A stretch of DNA of 10,240 bases from Candidatus Magasanikbacteria bacterium RIFCSPHIGHO2_02_FULL_47_14 (GCA_001784275.1 MFQB01000029.1:1-10240), one strand, 5' to 3'; numbered from the stretch's first letter, positions 1 to 6,741 are shown. The notes: generated by a model not told the origin, from the sequence alone. Translations and numbers: made by a program.

Positions 1-401
1 TAGGTAAATAACTTCGCCACCTCTTCTACCGGCAAATCTCCTGGCTGGTTAATAATCGTGTGCATGTTCCCACCGCCATCATCATGCCACCGTGGCATAA
101 TGTGGATATGCAGATGGGGCACTACCTGACCGCCTGCTTCACCGTGGTTCCACCCTACAGAATATCCCTGCGGTTTGAGCACATCTTGGAGACGACTCAT
201 GGTCTTGTGGACACTGGCAAAAATCTCTCTTTCGGCTACAGAATCCAGGTCAAAGATCGTCGGGGCGTGCTGCCGAGGAATGACGACCGTATGCCCTTTT
301 GCTCGCGGCTGAATATCCAAAAAAGCCAGGACATGCTCGTCCTGATACACTGTATAGTTAGGGATCTCGCCGGCAATAATTTTACAAAAAATACAGTCCA
401 T
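1..401 (-). CDS. HIT (histidine triad) family nucleotide-binding protein, 3' end outside window
   Basis: The minus-strand frame opens with ATG at 401 and gives 133 residues before the window edge, so the last few residues of a protein that is usually 110-145 aa are missing. The start reads MDCIFCKI, typical of zinc-binding HIT proteins. The catalytic histidine triad is PHLHIHI (H96, H98, H100), preceded by NHGEAGGQ (residues 85-92). C3, C6, H45 and H96 are the expected zinc ligands. HIT proteins bind nucleotides and hydrolyse or transfer nucleoside-phosphate groups, often from purine phosphoramidates or dinucleoside polyphosphates; the exact substrate cannot be read from sequence. The gene lies 29 nt downstream of the membrane-protein gene on the same strand, so the two probably share a transcript. 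It has one of the few strong Shine-Dalgarno sequences in the window. The opposite-strand frame over this region is an antisense shadow. Confidence 0.95.
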   Translation of the reverse strand, partial: MDCIFCKIIAGEIPNYTVYQDEHVLAFLDIQPRAKGHTVVIPRQHAPTIFDLDSVAEREIFASVHKTMSRLQDVLKPQGYSVGWNHGEAGGQVVPHLHIHIMPRWHDDGGGNMHTIINQPGDLPVEEVAKLFT

Positions 402-409
402 ATACGTAA

Positions 410-415
410 CTCCTT
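410..415 (-). promoter_or_regulatory. Strong ribosome binding site for the HIT gene
   Basis: Read on the minus strand, AAGGAG lies 8 nt before the ATG at 401. It fixes the start codon and suggests efficient independent translation although the gene sits inside a presumed two-gene operon. Most ribosomal genes in this window have nothing comparable. Confidence 0.8.
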
Positions 416-430
416 CGCCTGGATTGTACC

Positions 431-2662
431 CTACTCAGTGCCGGTTTTCAAGGGCAGAAAAAAGGCCTGAACGTCACCAAAAACCTGTGTCGAGGTGGTT
501 TGAGGAAACAGCTCCTGAGCAGCCGGCACAATAACCCAACACCCGGAACTACGGGTATACTGTTGGATTTCAGAGGTCACAGCTGATTCCAAGGCCAATA
601 TCTTTCGATATATCTCCCCGCGTTCAGGTTGAGCAAATGTACTACTTATGGGAAAACCGCCTCCCACAATTCGACCGGACGACACCGCCTCGACACCAAG
701 AAGCGGCCAGGTATCTGCAATAACACAGTGATCTTGTTGTGATTTTACTTGACTCCAGACATGCTGTGCCGCCTGATACTGCGCGTTACTCATTACCTGT
801 GTATCTGGGCCTGAAGCGTAGGTTGTCATCGTGGTCCAACTTATAGCACACACGAGCAACACTATAAAAGATGTCTGTTGGATACGAGAAAAGTTCCAAC
901 GTCGTACAAACATTTGTATACCGTACACAGCAAAGATCAGAAGAAAAAATACCAGTGCAGCATCCAGTCTTCGCACAAAGGATCGTTCACCATCAAGAAA
1001 AAACCAACTTATCACATAGCCGCCCCATACACATATTCCCCCAGTTAAAAGTAGTAAATGCAAAAGTTGTGCTCTGCGTCGTATAGGAAACGAAGCAGCA
1101 CCTGCAAAAGCCAAAGCAAACAATGCAATCACGAAACCCATAATATGCCACCGCGAGTTTATAAACACAGACGGAACAAACGACACCAACGGCGTGTGAT
1201 TAAATAGAATGTTGCCACTTACAATGTCATGAGGGCGAATCTGTGCAGCAAAAAACCAGCCACTCAGTTGACCAACTGCCTGTTTTACTCCGTGAACAAA
1301 AGCAGGAACAGTGGGCAGTGAACTTGCCTTTAAAAGAATCTCAATCACTGGGAAGACAAACATGCTCAATAATATGACCAAAGACGTGATCGTTCGTTTT
1401 ATCCACACACGTTGCAACTTCGCAACGGCAAAATAAAGCAAATAGATAAGTAACAAAAACCAAAGTAAGACAAAAACAACTGTGTACCCAAATGCCATGA
1501 GAACCGCAAAAAACAATACTACTATTCGTTGTGAAGCATGCGCATCCCGAATCAAGTGCAACAATAAGAGTAAAACAAAAAAGAATGTAAGATACCCTAA
1601 ACTCACTCCCAGAGTTAAGCTGCCGGTTACTTGAAAAATAAAAGGCAGAAAACTGAGGGCGGCAAACCATACCCCCCAGCGTTGACTCCCAAACAACAGA
1701 ACGCCCAGACGAAATATGACGAGCGGGAAAAATACTGACCATAAGAGCGGACCCAGCCAGCGATTTAACTGCAACAGATCTACGCCTGTCGTTTTCGCCA
1801 TAACAACACTTGTGCCCCACAACTGACCATACACATACTTGTGGGGAATGACCAATGCTTCTGGCACAGATATTGAGCCAACCTCCCGCCACTTCACTCC
1901 TTCACCAAATAAAACAGGGGGGTGCGCCTCACCGTGCAACAGTTTGTTTTCTACGGCAAGCATACGCCACACATCTCCGCCCCACGGCAATACGTGTGAG
2001 GCAGGAAGGTACATGTGCAACAATACTGAGTGCAAAATCACGAAGAATAACAAAAGTTTTACCTTGAACTGTGAAAACAAAAAAAATCCCAAAAGCAATG
2101 AGAGGGCAAAAAACACGTACAGATAGGACTGAGAGATCGCTTGCCAAGGACTGAGAAGTGCCCCTTGGGACTGCGACTTAAACAACAAAGAAAGTGCCCA
2201 CACCCATCCTGCAAGATATACTAAGATGAAAAAAGAAGGGATACGAAAACGAACTTTGTGAGTTGGCGAGGTGGCATGATCCTGAAGTAGCTTGCCGTGG
2301 CAGACAGGCCTTTTTTTTACCCAAAGATAGATGAGAAGGCTTATGAGGGCTGCTTCCCCATAGCTTGACCACACTGTGAACGAGGTAAACCGATACCATA
2401 CTGCAAAAACTCCTGCCAACAGACCAAATGTTGTAAAGCCGGCAAACATCCCCAGAAGATAGGTCGTCACATTTGATCTTAAACCAAATGCACGATGAAG
2501 AATCTCCTTCCACCACCAGCCTATACATAAAACGAAAACCGAAAAAAGTGCCCACCCAAGAATATGATTATTCCAAGTCGTAATTTGAAAATATAACAAC
2601 CCGAGGTCAATACAGACCAACAGGAACATGAGATGTAAAATTCGTATTTTTTTATTCACCAT
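431..2662 (-). CDS. Large polytopic membrane protein with soluble C-terminal domain, possible GT-C type glycosyltransferase
   Basis: I chose the ATG at 2662 (MVNKKIRILHLMFLL, a basic start running into the first membrane helix), giving 743 aa. The frame stays open to 2770, but a longer start would overlap the divergent gene at 2733. The protein has many hydrophobic segments, about seven before residue 225, then an extracytoplasmic-looking loop with GGD at 228-230 and E238, then several more membrane segments up to about residue 615. The last ~126 residues are soluble and start with an Asn/Gln-rich helix. An acidic pair in a loop after membrane helices, many helices and a soluble tail are seen in lipid-linked sugar transferases of the GT-C fold (PMT/ArnT-like), common in CPR genomes. 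This is an inference from architecture; I recognise no decisive motif, and a transporter or flippase is possible. Base composition matches the surrounding genome. Confidence 0.75.
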   Translation of the reverse strand: MVNKKIRILHLMFLLVCIDLGLLYFQITTWNNHILGWALFSVFVLCIGWWWKEILHRAFGLRSNVTTYLLGMFAGFTTFGLLAGVFAVWYRFTSFTVWSSYGEAALISLLIYLWVKKRPVCHGKLLQDHATSPTHKVRFRIPSFFILVYLAGWVWALSLLFKSQSQGALLSPWQAISQSYLYVFFALSLLLGFFLFSQFKVKLLLFFVILHSVLLHMYLPASHVLPWGGDVWRMLAVENKLLHGEAHPPVLFGEGVKWREVGSISVPEALVIPHKYVYGQLWGTSVVMAKTTGVDLLQLNRWLGPLLWSVFFPLVIFRLGVLLFGSQRWGVWFAALSFLPFIFQVTGSLTLGVSLGYLTFFFVLLLLLHLIRDAHASQRIVVLFFAVLMAFGYTVVFVLLWFLLLIYLLYFAVAKLQRVWIKRTITSLVILLSMFVFPVIEILLKASSLPTVPAFVHGVKQAVGQLSGWFFAAQIRPHDIVSGNILFNHTPLVSFVPSVFINSRWHIMGFVIALFALAFAGAASFPIRRRAQLLHLLLLTGGICVWGGYVISWFFLDGERSFVRRLDAALVFFLLIFAVYGIQMFVRRWNFSRIQQTSFIVLLVCAISWTTMTTYASGPDTQVMSNAQYQAAQHVWSQVKSQQDHCVIADTWPLLGVEAVSSGRIVGGGFPISSTFAQPERGEIYRKILALESAVTSEIQQYTRSSGCWVIVPAAQELFPQTTSTQVFGDVQAFFLPLKTGTE

Positions 2663-2671
2663 ACAAAAATC

Positions 2672-2700
2672 TTGACTTTCTTCACGGTTTCTACCAAGAT
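2672..2700 (+). promoter_or_regulatory. Candidate promoter of the GC-rich phosphatidyltransferase gene
   Basis: TTGACT (2672-2677, 5 of 6 to the -35 consensus) is followed after 17 bp by CAAGAT (2695-2700, 3 of 6 to the -10 consensus, keeping the important second A and last T). Spacing and orientation suit the gene starting at 2733. The -10 is weak, so the call is tentative. It lies in the 70-bp gap between divergent genes. Confidence 0.4.
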
Positions 2701-2732
2701 AGAGCAAGTTCTTTACGGAAAGAGAGGACACC

Positions 2733-3380
2733 ATGGACGCTGGAAGCGCCTTCAACACCACTTTTGACAACGGCTACCGCGGACTTCAGCGGCTCATCGG
2801 CCCGCTCGCAGACTGGCTGGCACCGCGCGTGCACGCGAACTGGATCTCGGGCGTCAGGCCGCCCCTCGCGGCTCTGATCATCTGGCTGCTGTATAGTGGC
2901 TACTACTGGACCGCGTTTGTGATCTATACGCCGACGTCGTTGCTTGATGCACTGGACGGACCTGTCGCCCGGCGACGGAAGAGTCTCGACTTCAACGATG
3001 ACGAGAAGTTCGGAGCCTTCTTCGACGCAGCCTCGGACAAGTTCTTCTTGCTGCCGTTCCTGTTCCTACTCCCACACTGGAACCGGTGGAACAGCGGCAC
3101 CTTGGTCGTAGTCAACGTCGCCGCGGTCATGACGATCGGGATTGAGCTCGCGCTCCTCACGATCCGCACGGTCGATTATCTGCGTGACTCCAATGGCCAC
3201 CCTGCCGGCCGCTGGGGCAAGATCAAGCTCTGGGTCGAGTCGCTTGGCGCCGGCGGCTTCGTACTCTCCTACCCCGCCTACGAGAGCTGGACGGCCATTG
3301 CCGGATCAGTCCTGCTCCTCATCTCTGTCCCCATGGCTTTCCGGAGCCTGTGGGACAAATTCCACAATCGGAGGTCGTAA
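2733..3380 (+). CDS. GC-rich CDP-alcohol phosphatidyltransferase (PgsA-like), probably acquired
   Basis: This 215-aa membrane enzyme carries the CDP-alcohol phosphatidyltransferase signature: D72, D75, G76, A79, R80, G94, D98, D102. These enzymes move a phosphatidyl group from a CDP-lipid to an alcohol (glycerol-3-phosphate, inositol phosphate and others) in the membrane; the acidic residues bind the metal ions. GKIK at 162-165 resembles the C-terminal GKxK motif of PgsA-type enzymes. Between AR and the conserved G there are 13 residues (RRKSLDFNDDEKF) instead of the usual 8. The ATG is preceded by GAGAGG with good spacing. Composition is very unlike the neighbours: 82 of 120 bases at 2761-2880 are G or C, against 25 of 60 at 5701-5760. 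With its own promoter-like sequence and GC-rich terminator it looks like a transferred single-gene unit. The acceptor alcohol is unknown. Confidence 0.93.
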   Translation: MDAGSAFNTTFDNGYRGLQRLIGPLADWLAPRVHANWISGVRPPLAALIIWLLYSGYYWTAFVIYTPTSLLDALDGPVARRRKSLDFNDDEKFGAFFDAASDKFFLLPFLFLLPHWNRWNSGTLVVVNVAAVMTIGIELALLTIRTVDYLRDSNGHPAGRWGKIKLWVESLGAGGFVLSYPAYESWTAIAGSVLLLISVPMAFRSLWDKFHNRRS

Positions 3381-3419
3381 GGCCCCGGTCGACGCATGTC
3401 GCCCGGGGTCGCTGTTTTT
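3381..3419 (+). terminator. Intrinsic terminator of the GC-rich gene
   Basis: Directly after the TAA, CCCCGG (3383-3388) pairs with CCGGGG (3403-3408), then after one T/C mismatch CGAC pairs with GTCG around a GCAT loop. GG/TC outside adds two weaker pairs. TCGCTG and five T residues (3415-3419) follow. The T-tract is on the plus-strand side only, so the hairpin serves the GC-rich gene and should not stop the minus-strand paralogue in the usual way. Its GC-rich stem matches the gene rather than the host genome. Confidence 0.85.
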
Positions 3420-3436
3420 ATAAGCCTTATTTTAGC

Positions 3437-4060
3437 TCAAATTCCGTGTGCAAACAAACTAATAATAGCAAACCCGATGGCCAATCCAAAGATCCAGGCC
3501 GCGGCTGTTAACAGATACGGGATATCGAGTACGAGCGCTAGCAGAGTCAAAAAGACAGCAAATACCTGAGAAATCATCTTAATCTTGCCCCAGGCATTTG
3601 CAGCCTTTACTGTATTAAACTTCACCTTTGCAACTGCCGCTGTAATAATAACCGCCACCTCAAGGCCAATCAGTGCAAATCCCAAGAGATAGTGAAAATT
3701 CTGAAATACAAGCAAGAGCACCATAACGCCGATCAAAAGTTTATCGGCCAGTGGGTCAAACAACATCCCAAACCGAGTGATCTGATTTCTTGTCCGCGCC
3801 ATTGACCCGTCAATGGCATCTGTAAACGCAGCCAGCAAAAAACTGACTGTACCCCAGAGATAGTTTCCACTTATAATCAAAAACAGCACAAATGGCGTTG
3901 CCAAAATGCGAACAGCCGTCACCTGATTTGGCGTAATAGTGTTTGGAAATAACTTTAAGACTGTTCGTGCCATAAGGTGATCGTGTGGAAAAATATGGTC
4001 AGCAGGCAGCCACTCAAATAAATCCGGATGTTTTTCCGCAAAATGAAAAGTAATTTTCAT
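3437..4060 (-). CDS. CDP-alcohol phosphatidyltransferase (PgsA-like)
   Basis: This 207-aa membrane protein has the exact canonical motif D81-x2-D84-G85-x2-A88-R89-x8-G98-x3-D102-x3-D106, with about five membrane segments. NTITPNQVTAVRI (residues 40-52) is the typical entry to the catalytic region, and GKIK at 158-161 with Q165 nearby resembles phosphatidylglycerophosphate synthase. A PgsA-like role (CDP-diacylglycerol plus glycerol-3-phosphate) is the best guess, but the family has several acceptors and sequence alone does not settle it. The first ~35 residues (rich in His, Phe and Asp) are a polar extension before the first helix. Codon use is like that of the ribosomal genes and unlike the GC-rich relative it converges with; 56 bp separate the two. 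Stop is TGA. Only a weak AGGT precedes the ATG. Confidence 0.94.
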   Translation of the reverse strand: MKITFHFAEKHPDLFEWLPADHIFPHDHLMARTVLKLFPNTITPNQVTAVRILATPFVLFLIISGNYLWGTVSFLLAAFTDAIDGSMARTRNQITRFGMLFDPLADKLLIGVMVLLLVFQNFHYLLGFALIGLEVAVIITAAVAKVKFNTVKAANAWGKIKMISQVFAVFLTLLALVLDIPYLLTAAAWIFGLAIGFAIISLFAHGI

Positions 4061-4074
4061 ATCAAACTTACCTA

Positions 4075-4080
4075 ACTATA
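4075..4080 (-). promoter_or_regulatory. Possible -10 element for the 3437-4060 gene
   Basis: Read on the minus strand, TATAGT (5 of 6 to consensus) lies 14 nt before the ATG at 4060 and after the ribosomal-operon terminator. The -35 position is only T-rich (TTTTAT), so this is weak. If real, the untranslated leader would be only about 7-8 nt. Confidence 0.3.
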
Positions 4081-4099
4081 CACTAAAAAAAGCTAAAAT

Positions 4100-4126
4100 A
4101 AAACATCCCGCAGCGCGGGATGTTTT
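4100..4126 (-). terminator. Intrinsic terminator of the infA-rpsI operon
   Basis: A perfect 12-bp stem, AAAACATCCCGC (4100-4111) against GCGGGATGTTTT (4115-4126), has a 3-nt loop. On the minus strand it starts 14 nt after the rpsI stop and is followed by T-rich sequence (TTTTATTTTAGC, then seven T). The plus strand also continues with T residues, so it could work both ways, but no plus-strand gene ends here. It separates the ribosomal operon from the phosphatidyltransferase gene. Confidence 0.88.
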
Positions 4127-4140
4127 TGAAATACAGCAAA

Positions 4141-4554
4141 CTAACGCTTTCTCCATTGGTGCGCACGACGTGCACGGTGAAGACCAAACTTCTTACGTTC
4201 TTTGGCGCGCGGATCGCGTGTGAGGAACCCTTCTGCCTTCAAAATAGGTCGGAGGGCTTCGTCCCACTCTACCAGGGCGCGAGAGATACCGTGGCGGATA
4301 GCCTCTGCTTGAGAGTTGATCCCGCCACCTTCCACTTTGACGCTGATGTCAAACTGTTTCATTTTGCCGGTCTTTTCAAGAGGAGCAACTACTTTTTGTT
4401 GCCAAAATGCGATGGGGAAATACTGTTCAAACTTTTTCCCGTTAATGACGATAGTCCCGGTTCCGGTATCCAGGCGTACGCGTGCAGAGGCGGTTTTTCG
4501 TCGGCCGACTGCGCGCTTTTGTGTCTCATTGTTCTTTGCAACTACCATAACCAT
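4141..4554 (-). CDS. rpsI: Small ribosomal subunit protein uS9
   Basis: The 137-aa product has the uS9 hallmarks: AVGRRKTASARVRL near the N-terminus, IVINGK (residues 35-40), GGGINSQAEAIRHGISRAL in the middle, and the C-terminal tail KKFGLHRARRAHQWRKR. The invariant final Lys-Arg, which reaches the P-site tRNA on the 30S head, is present. Two ATG codons compete, at 4554 and 4548; both give a normal length (137 or 135 aa) and neither has a Shine-Dalgarno sequence. The gene is last in the operon, 8 nt after rplM, the usual uL13-uS9 pairing. The terminator follows directly. Confidence 0.97.
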   Translation of the reverse strand: MVMVVAKNNETQKRAVGRRKTASARVRLDTGTGTIVINGKKFEQYFPIAFWQQKVVAPLEKTGKMKQFDISVKVEGGGINSQAEAIRHGISRALVEWDEALRPILKAEGFLTRDPRAKERKKFGLHRARRAHQWRKR

Positions 4555-4562
4555 GAAAATAA

Positions 4563-4922
4563 TTAGGCATCAATCTTCAACCGTTTCATCATCTCATCTC
4601 GATGCTTATTCTTTGGCAACATGCCATATACAGCATGACGAATTACCTTTGCCGGGTCACTCTCAAACACTGCCTTCGCAGGGGTTCGCTTTAAACCACC
4701 CGGATGCATGGTGTGGTGACGGTAATCCTTTTGAACCAACTTTCGACCGGTAAATTCAATCTTGGCTGCATTGACAACATGAACAAGATCACCGGCGTCA
4801 ATATGTGGTTGAAAGTCCGGTTTATGCTTGCCACGTAAATACAGGGCAATCTGAGTAGCAACTCGACCAGGAGCTTTTCCTGTAGCATCAATAGTCATTG
4901 TTTCTCGTGTTATGGCTTTCAT
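4563..4922 (-). CDS. rplM: Large ribosomal subunit protein uL13, C-terminally short
   Basis: The 119-aa product keeps the uL13 core: IDATGKAPGRVATQIA (residues 11-26), LRGKHKPDFQPHIDAGD, VVNAAKIEFTGRK, YRHHTMHPGGLK and GMLPKNKHRDEMMKRLKI. uL13 is an early-assembling 23S rRNA-binding protein. Typical bacterial forms have about 142 residues; this one stops at RLKIDA, just where E. coli L13 continues for about 16 more residues (YAG...HAAQQPQ type tail). Eight nucleotides later uS9 begins, so a frameshifted tail is unlikely. The start ATG overlaps the rplQ stop as ATGA, pointing to translational coupling. Confidence 0.97.
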   Translation of the reverse strand: MKAITRETMTIDATGKAPGRVATQIALYLRGKHKPDFQPHIDAGDLVHVVNAAKIEFTGRKLVQKDYRHHTMHPGGLKRTPAKAVFESDPAKVIRHAVYGMLPKNKHRDEMMKRLKIDA

Positions 4923-5272
4923 ACAACAAATTCAATCTTAACCATCTGTGCCCCATCGTTTGCACGTGGTGCAAGTTTGGTCATGCGTGTATACCCACCC
5001 GGACGCTCCTTATATCGAGGTGCGATATCTTTCATCATCTTGTCAATGGCTGCCTTGGTATACAAGGTTTTAGCAACTTGCCGTCGATCGGTTACAGAAC
5101 CACCGCGAGCTGTCGTAATGAGTGGTTCGATAATGCCACGGACTGCTTTTGCTTTGGCTTGGGTGGTGCGAATTGACTCATGCAACACTAAACTTTCAGC
5201 CAAACCTCGCAAGAGTGCTTTTCGTGGTGCAGCTTCTCTGCCTAAAGTTGTCTTCTGGTTTCTATGACGCAT
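4919..5272 (-). CDS. rplQ: Large ribosomal subunit protein bL17
   Basis: The 117-aa protein begins MRHRNQKTTLGREAAPRKALLR, matching the conserved bL17 start (MRHR...LGR...R.ALLRNL), followed by SIRTTQAKAKAVRGIIEPLIT and ending in the short bacterial form with ...GYTRMTKLAPRANDGAQMVKIEF. bL17 binds 23S rRNA near the peptide exit tunnel. It follows rpoA by 17 nt, the standard order of the alpha operon, and its TGA overlaps the next start codon. Confidence 0.97.
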   Translation of the reverse strand: MRHRNQKTTLGREAAPRKALLRGLAESLVLHESIRTTQAKAKAVRGIIEPLITTARGGSVTDRRQVAKTLYTKAAIDKMMKDIAPRYKERPGGYTRMTKLAPRANDGAQMVKIEFVV

Positions 5273-5289
5273 ACATTCAACTCTGTTCG

Positions 5290-6102
5290 TTATTTCTTAC
5301 TTTTTTTAGATTTTTTTACCGGGGCTTCTTCTGGCTCTTCAGCTTCTTGCGTTTCCTCAACCTCAGCCACAGGCATCTCTTCTACCATTGATCCTTCGTA
5401 TTGGTTGCCACCTTGTGCAGCCTCAAGCAACAAGGCAAAGTGGTCCATTAAAATCTTTGTTGACTGACACACGGCATCTTTTGGTGTGACAGTGCCGTTG
5501 GTCTCGATTGTCAATGTTAACTTCTCGTAATCTGTAACGTCACCGACACGGGTCATTTCAATGGTGTACCCGATATCCCGAATTGGGGTGTAGAGTGAGT
5601 CCACCATTACGGTTCCAAGATCCAAGTTCTGTGTCTCTTTTTCAGAGACCGGAACGTAACCCCGTCCCTTACCAATCGTCACTTCCAGCTCAACCTCATG
5701 GTCGCTCTTGGTAATCGACATCAATTTGAGTTGTGGATTCTGAATTTCCACGTCTGAGTTCTTCTCAAAGTCAGCAGCAGTAACGTCACCTTTACCTTTT
5801 TTGCTAAGTTTCAACGTAACCGGAGTGTCAACAAATGAGGTCACGGCAAGTTCCTTTAAATTCAAAATAAATTCAACAACATCTTCCTGCACACCTTCGA
5901 TAGCTGAAAATTCATGCTGAACGCCTTTAATTTTTACTGATTCAACTGCAGCACCCGGAAGAGATGACAACAACACGCGGCGCAATGCATTGCCCAAGGT
6001 CGTTCCATATCCCTGTTGACATGGGGTTATAATAACCCGACCGATATTCGGATTATCAGTGTCCTCGAAGACGATTGATGTTGGCAAAAGGATGTACTCC
6101 AT
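5290..6102 (-). CDS. rpoA: RNA polymerase alpha subunit, N-terminal domain only
   Basis: The alpha subunit dimerises and scaffolds beta and beta' assembly. Visible landmarks are YGTTLGNALRRVLLSSLPG (residues ~32-50, dimer and beta contact), the HEFSAIEGVQEDV segment and a conserved end of the N-terminal domain around LLMDHF. The protein is 270 aa against the usual 310-330. After about residue 225 there is only an acidic, Glu/Pro/Ala-rich linker and a lysine-rich end (PVKKSKKSKK). The C-terminal helix-hairpin-helix domain that binds UP elements and activators is absent. Since rplQ starts 17 nt after the TAA, no hidden CTD follows. The start is fixed by AAGGAG 4 nt upstream. The gene sits between rpsD and rplQ as in the classical alpha operon. 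Confidence 0.97.
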   Translation of the reverse strand: MEYILLPTSIVFEDTDNPNIGRVIITPCQQGYGTTLGNALRRVLLSSLPGAAVESVKIKGVQHEFSAIEGVQEDVVEFILNLKELAVTSFVDTPVTLKLSKKGKGDVTAADFEKNSDVEIQNPQLKLMSITKSDHEVELEVTIGKGRGYVPVSEKETQNLDLGTVMVDSLYTPIRDIGYTIEMTRVGDVTDYEKLTLTIETNGTVTPKDAVCQSTKILMDHFALLLEAAQGGNQYEGSMVEEMPVAEVEETQEAEEPEEAPVKKSKKSKK

Positions 6103-6106
6103 AAAG

Positions 6107-6112
6107 CTCCTT
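6107..6112 (-). promoter_or_regulatory. Strong ribosome binding site of rpoA
   Basis: On the minus strand AAGGAG stands 4 nt before the rpoA ATG, in the 15-nt gap after the rpsD stop. It contrasts with the other operon genes, which lack an evident Shine-Dalgarno sequence. Confidence 0.8.
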
Positions 6113-6117
6113 TTTTA

Positions 6118-6741
6118 TTAGCGAGTTGAATAATACTCGATGATAAGTTTGACATCAAAGACTTTGTCGAAATCCTGGTCAATCGGCATGCTTACAACCT
6201 TTCCTTCTTTCTTTTTTGCTTCAAGAGTCAGCCAGCTCGGGAGGTTCGTCTTTTCCAGACGCTCTTCAACACCTTCGAATGCTTTTTTCTTGCGTTTTGT
6301 TTCCTTTAAAGAAATAATATCACCAATTCGAACTGAATGCGATGGGATATTCATTTTTTTGCCATTCACAGTAAACATGTTGTGACTCACAAACTGTCGG
6401 GCCTGAGCACGAGTCACGGCAAAACCCAAACGATAGATCACGTTGTCGAGACGACGTTCAAGTAACTGTTGCAGGTTGACACTTGAGTCACCGGACAAAC
6501 GGGTAGCCTCTTTGACATATGCGTTAAACTGGCGTTCACGAATGCCGTACATGAACTTGGCTTTCTGCTTCTCAATCAACTGTTTCGCAAACGTTGAACC
6601 CGGTCGGGGTCGCTTCCTTGGACCATGAACCCCAGGTGGCTGGCTTAAGCGGCGTGCAACCTTTGCAGCATTTGTTTTCAAACCCAAGTTCACACCGAAG
6701 CGGCGTGCAATTTTATTTTTTGGACCAATAGTTCTACCCAT
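6118..6741 (-). CDS. rpsD: Small ribosomal subunit protein uS4
   Basis: The ATG at 6741 gives 207 aa starting MGRTIGPKNKIARRFG, as expected for uS4; the in-frame TTG at 6753 would add only four residues and is unlikely. The N-terminal region lacks cysteines, so this is the zinc-free form. The S4 RNA-binding domain is clear: LERRLDNVIYRLGFAVTRAQ, then RQFVSHNMFTVNGKK and IPSHSVRIGDIISL. It ends with the family-typical LIIEYYSTR. uS4 nucleates 16S rRNA assembly of the 30S body and in many bacteria represses the alpha operon by binding its mRNA; whether that happens here cannot be seen. No Shine-Dalgarno is visible before the ATG. Confidence 0.97.
   Translation of the reverse strand: MGRTIGPKNKIARRFGVNLGLKTNAAKVARRLSQPPGVHGPRKRPRPGSTFAKQLIEKQKAKFMYGIRERQFNAYVKEATRLSGDSSVNLQQLLERRLDNVIYRLGFAVTRAQARQFVSHNMFTVNGKKMNIPSHSVRIGDIISLKETKRKKKAFEGVEERLEKTNLPSWLTLEAKKKEGKVVSMPIDQDFDKVFDVKLIIEYYSTR

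Noticed and set aside
60..470. Plus-strand open frame of 136 codons
   Set aside because: It is antisense to the clear HIT protein frame, which has the catalytic motif and a ribosome binding site.
1341..1892. Minus-strand 183-codon frame inside the membrane-protein gene
   Set aside because: It lies in another frame of a convincing long gene, has no family likeness and a Cys/Ser-rich composition typical of shadow frames.
2663..2770. Longer N-terminus for the membrane protein (starts at 2770 or 2734)
   Set aside because: It would overlap the divergent gene in foreign, GC-rich sequence and put a polar stretch before the natural signal-like start at 2662. The CCATGG at 2731-2736 gives an ATG on both strands by chance.
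4563..4570. Frameshift at the end of rplM explaining the missing tail
   Set aside because: uS9 starts 8 nt after the stop, leaving no room for the missing residues in any frame without destroying the next gene.
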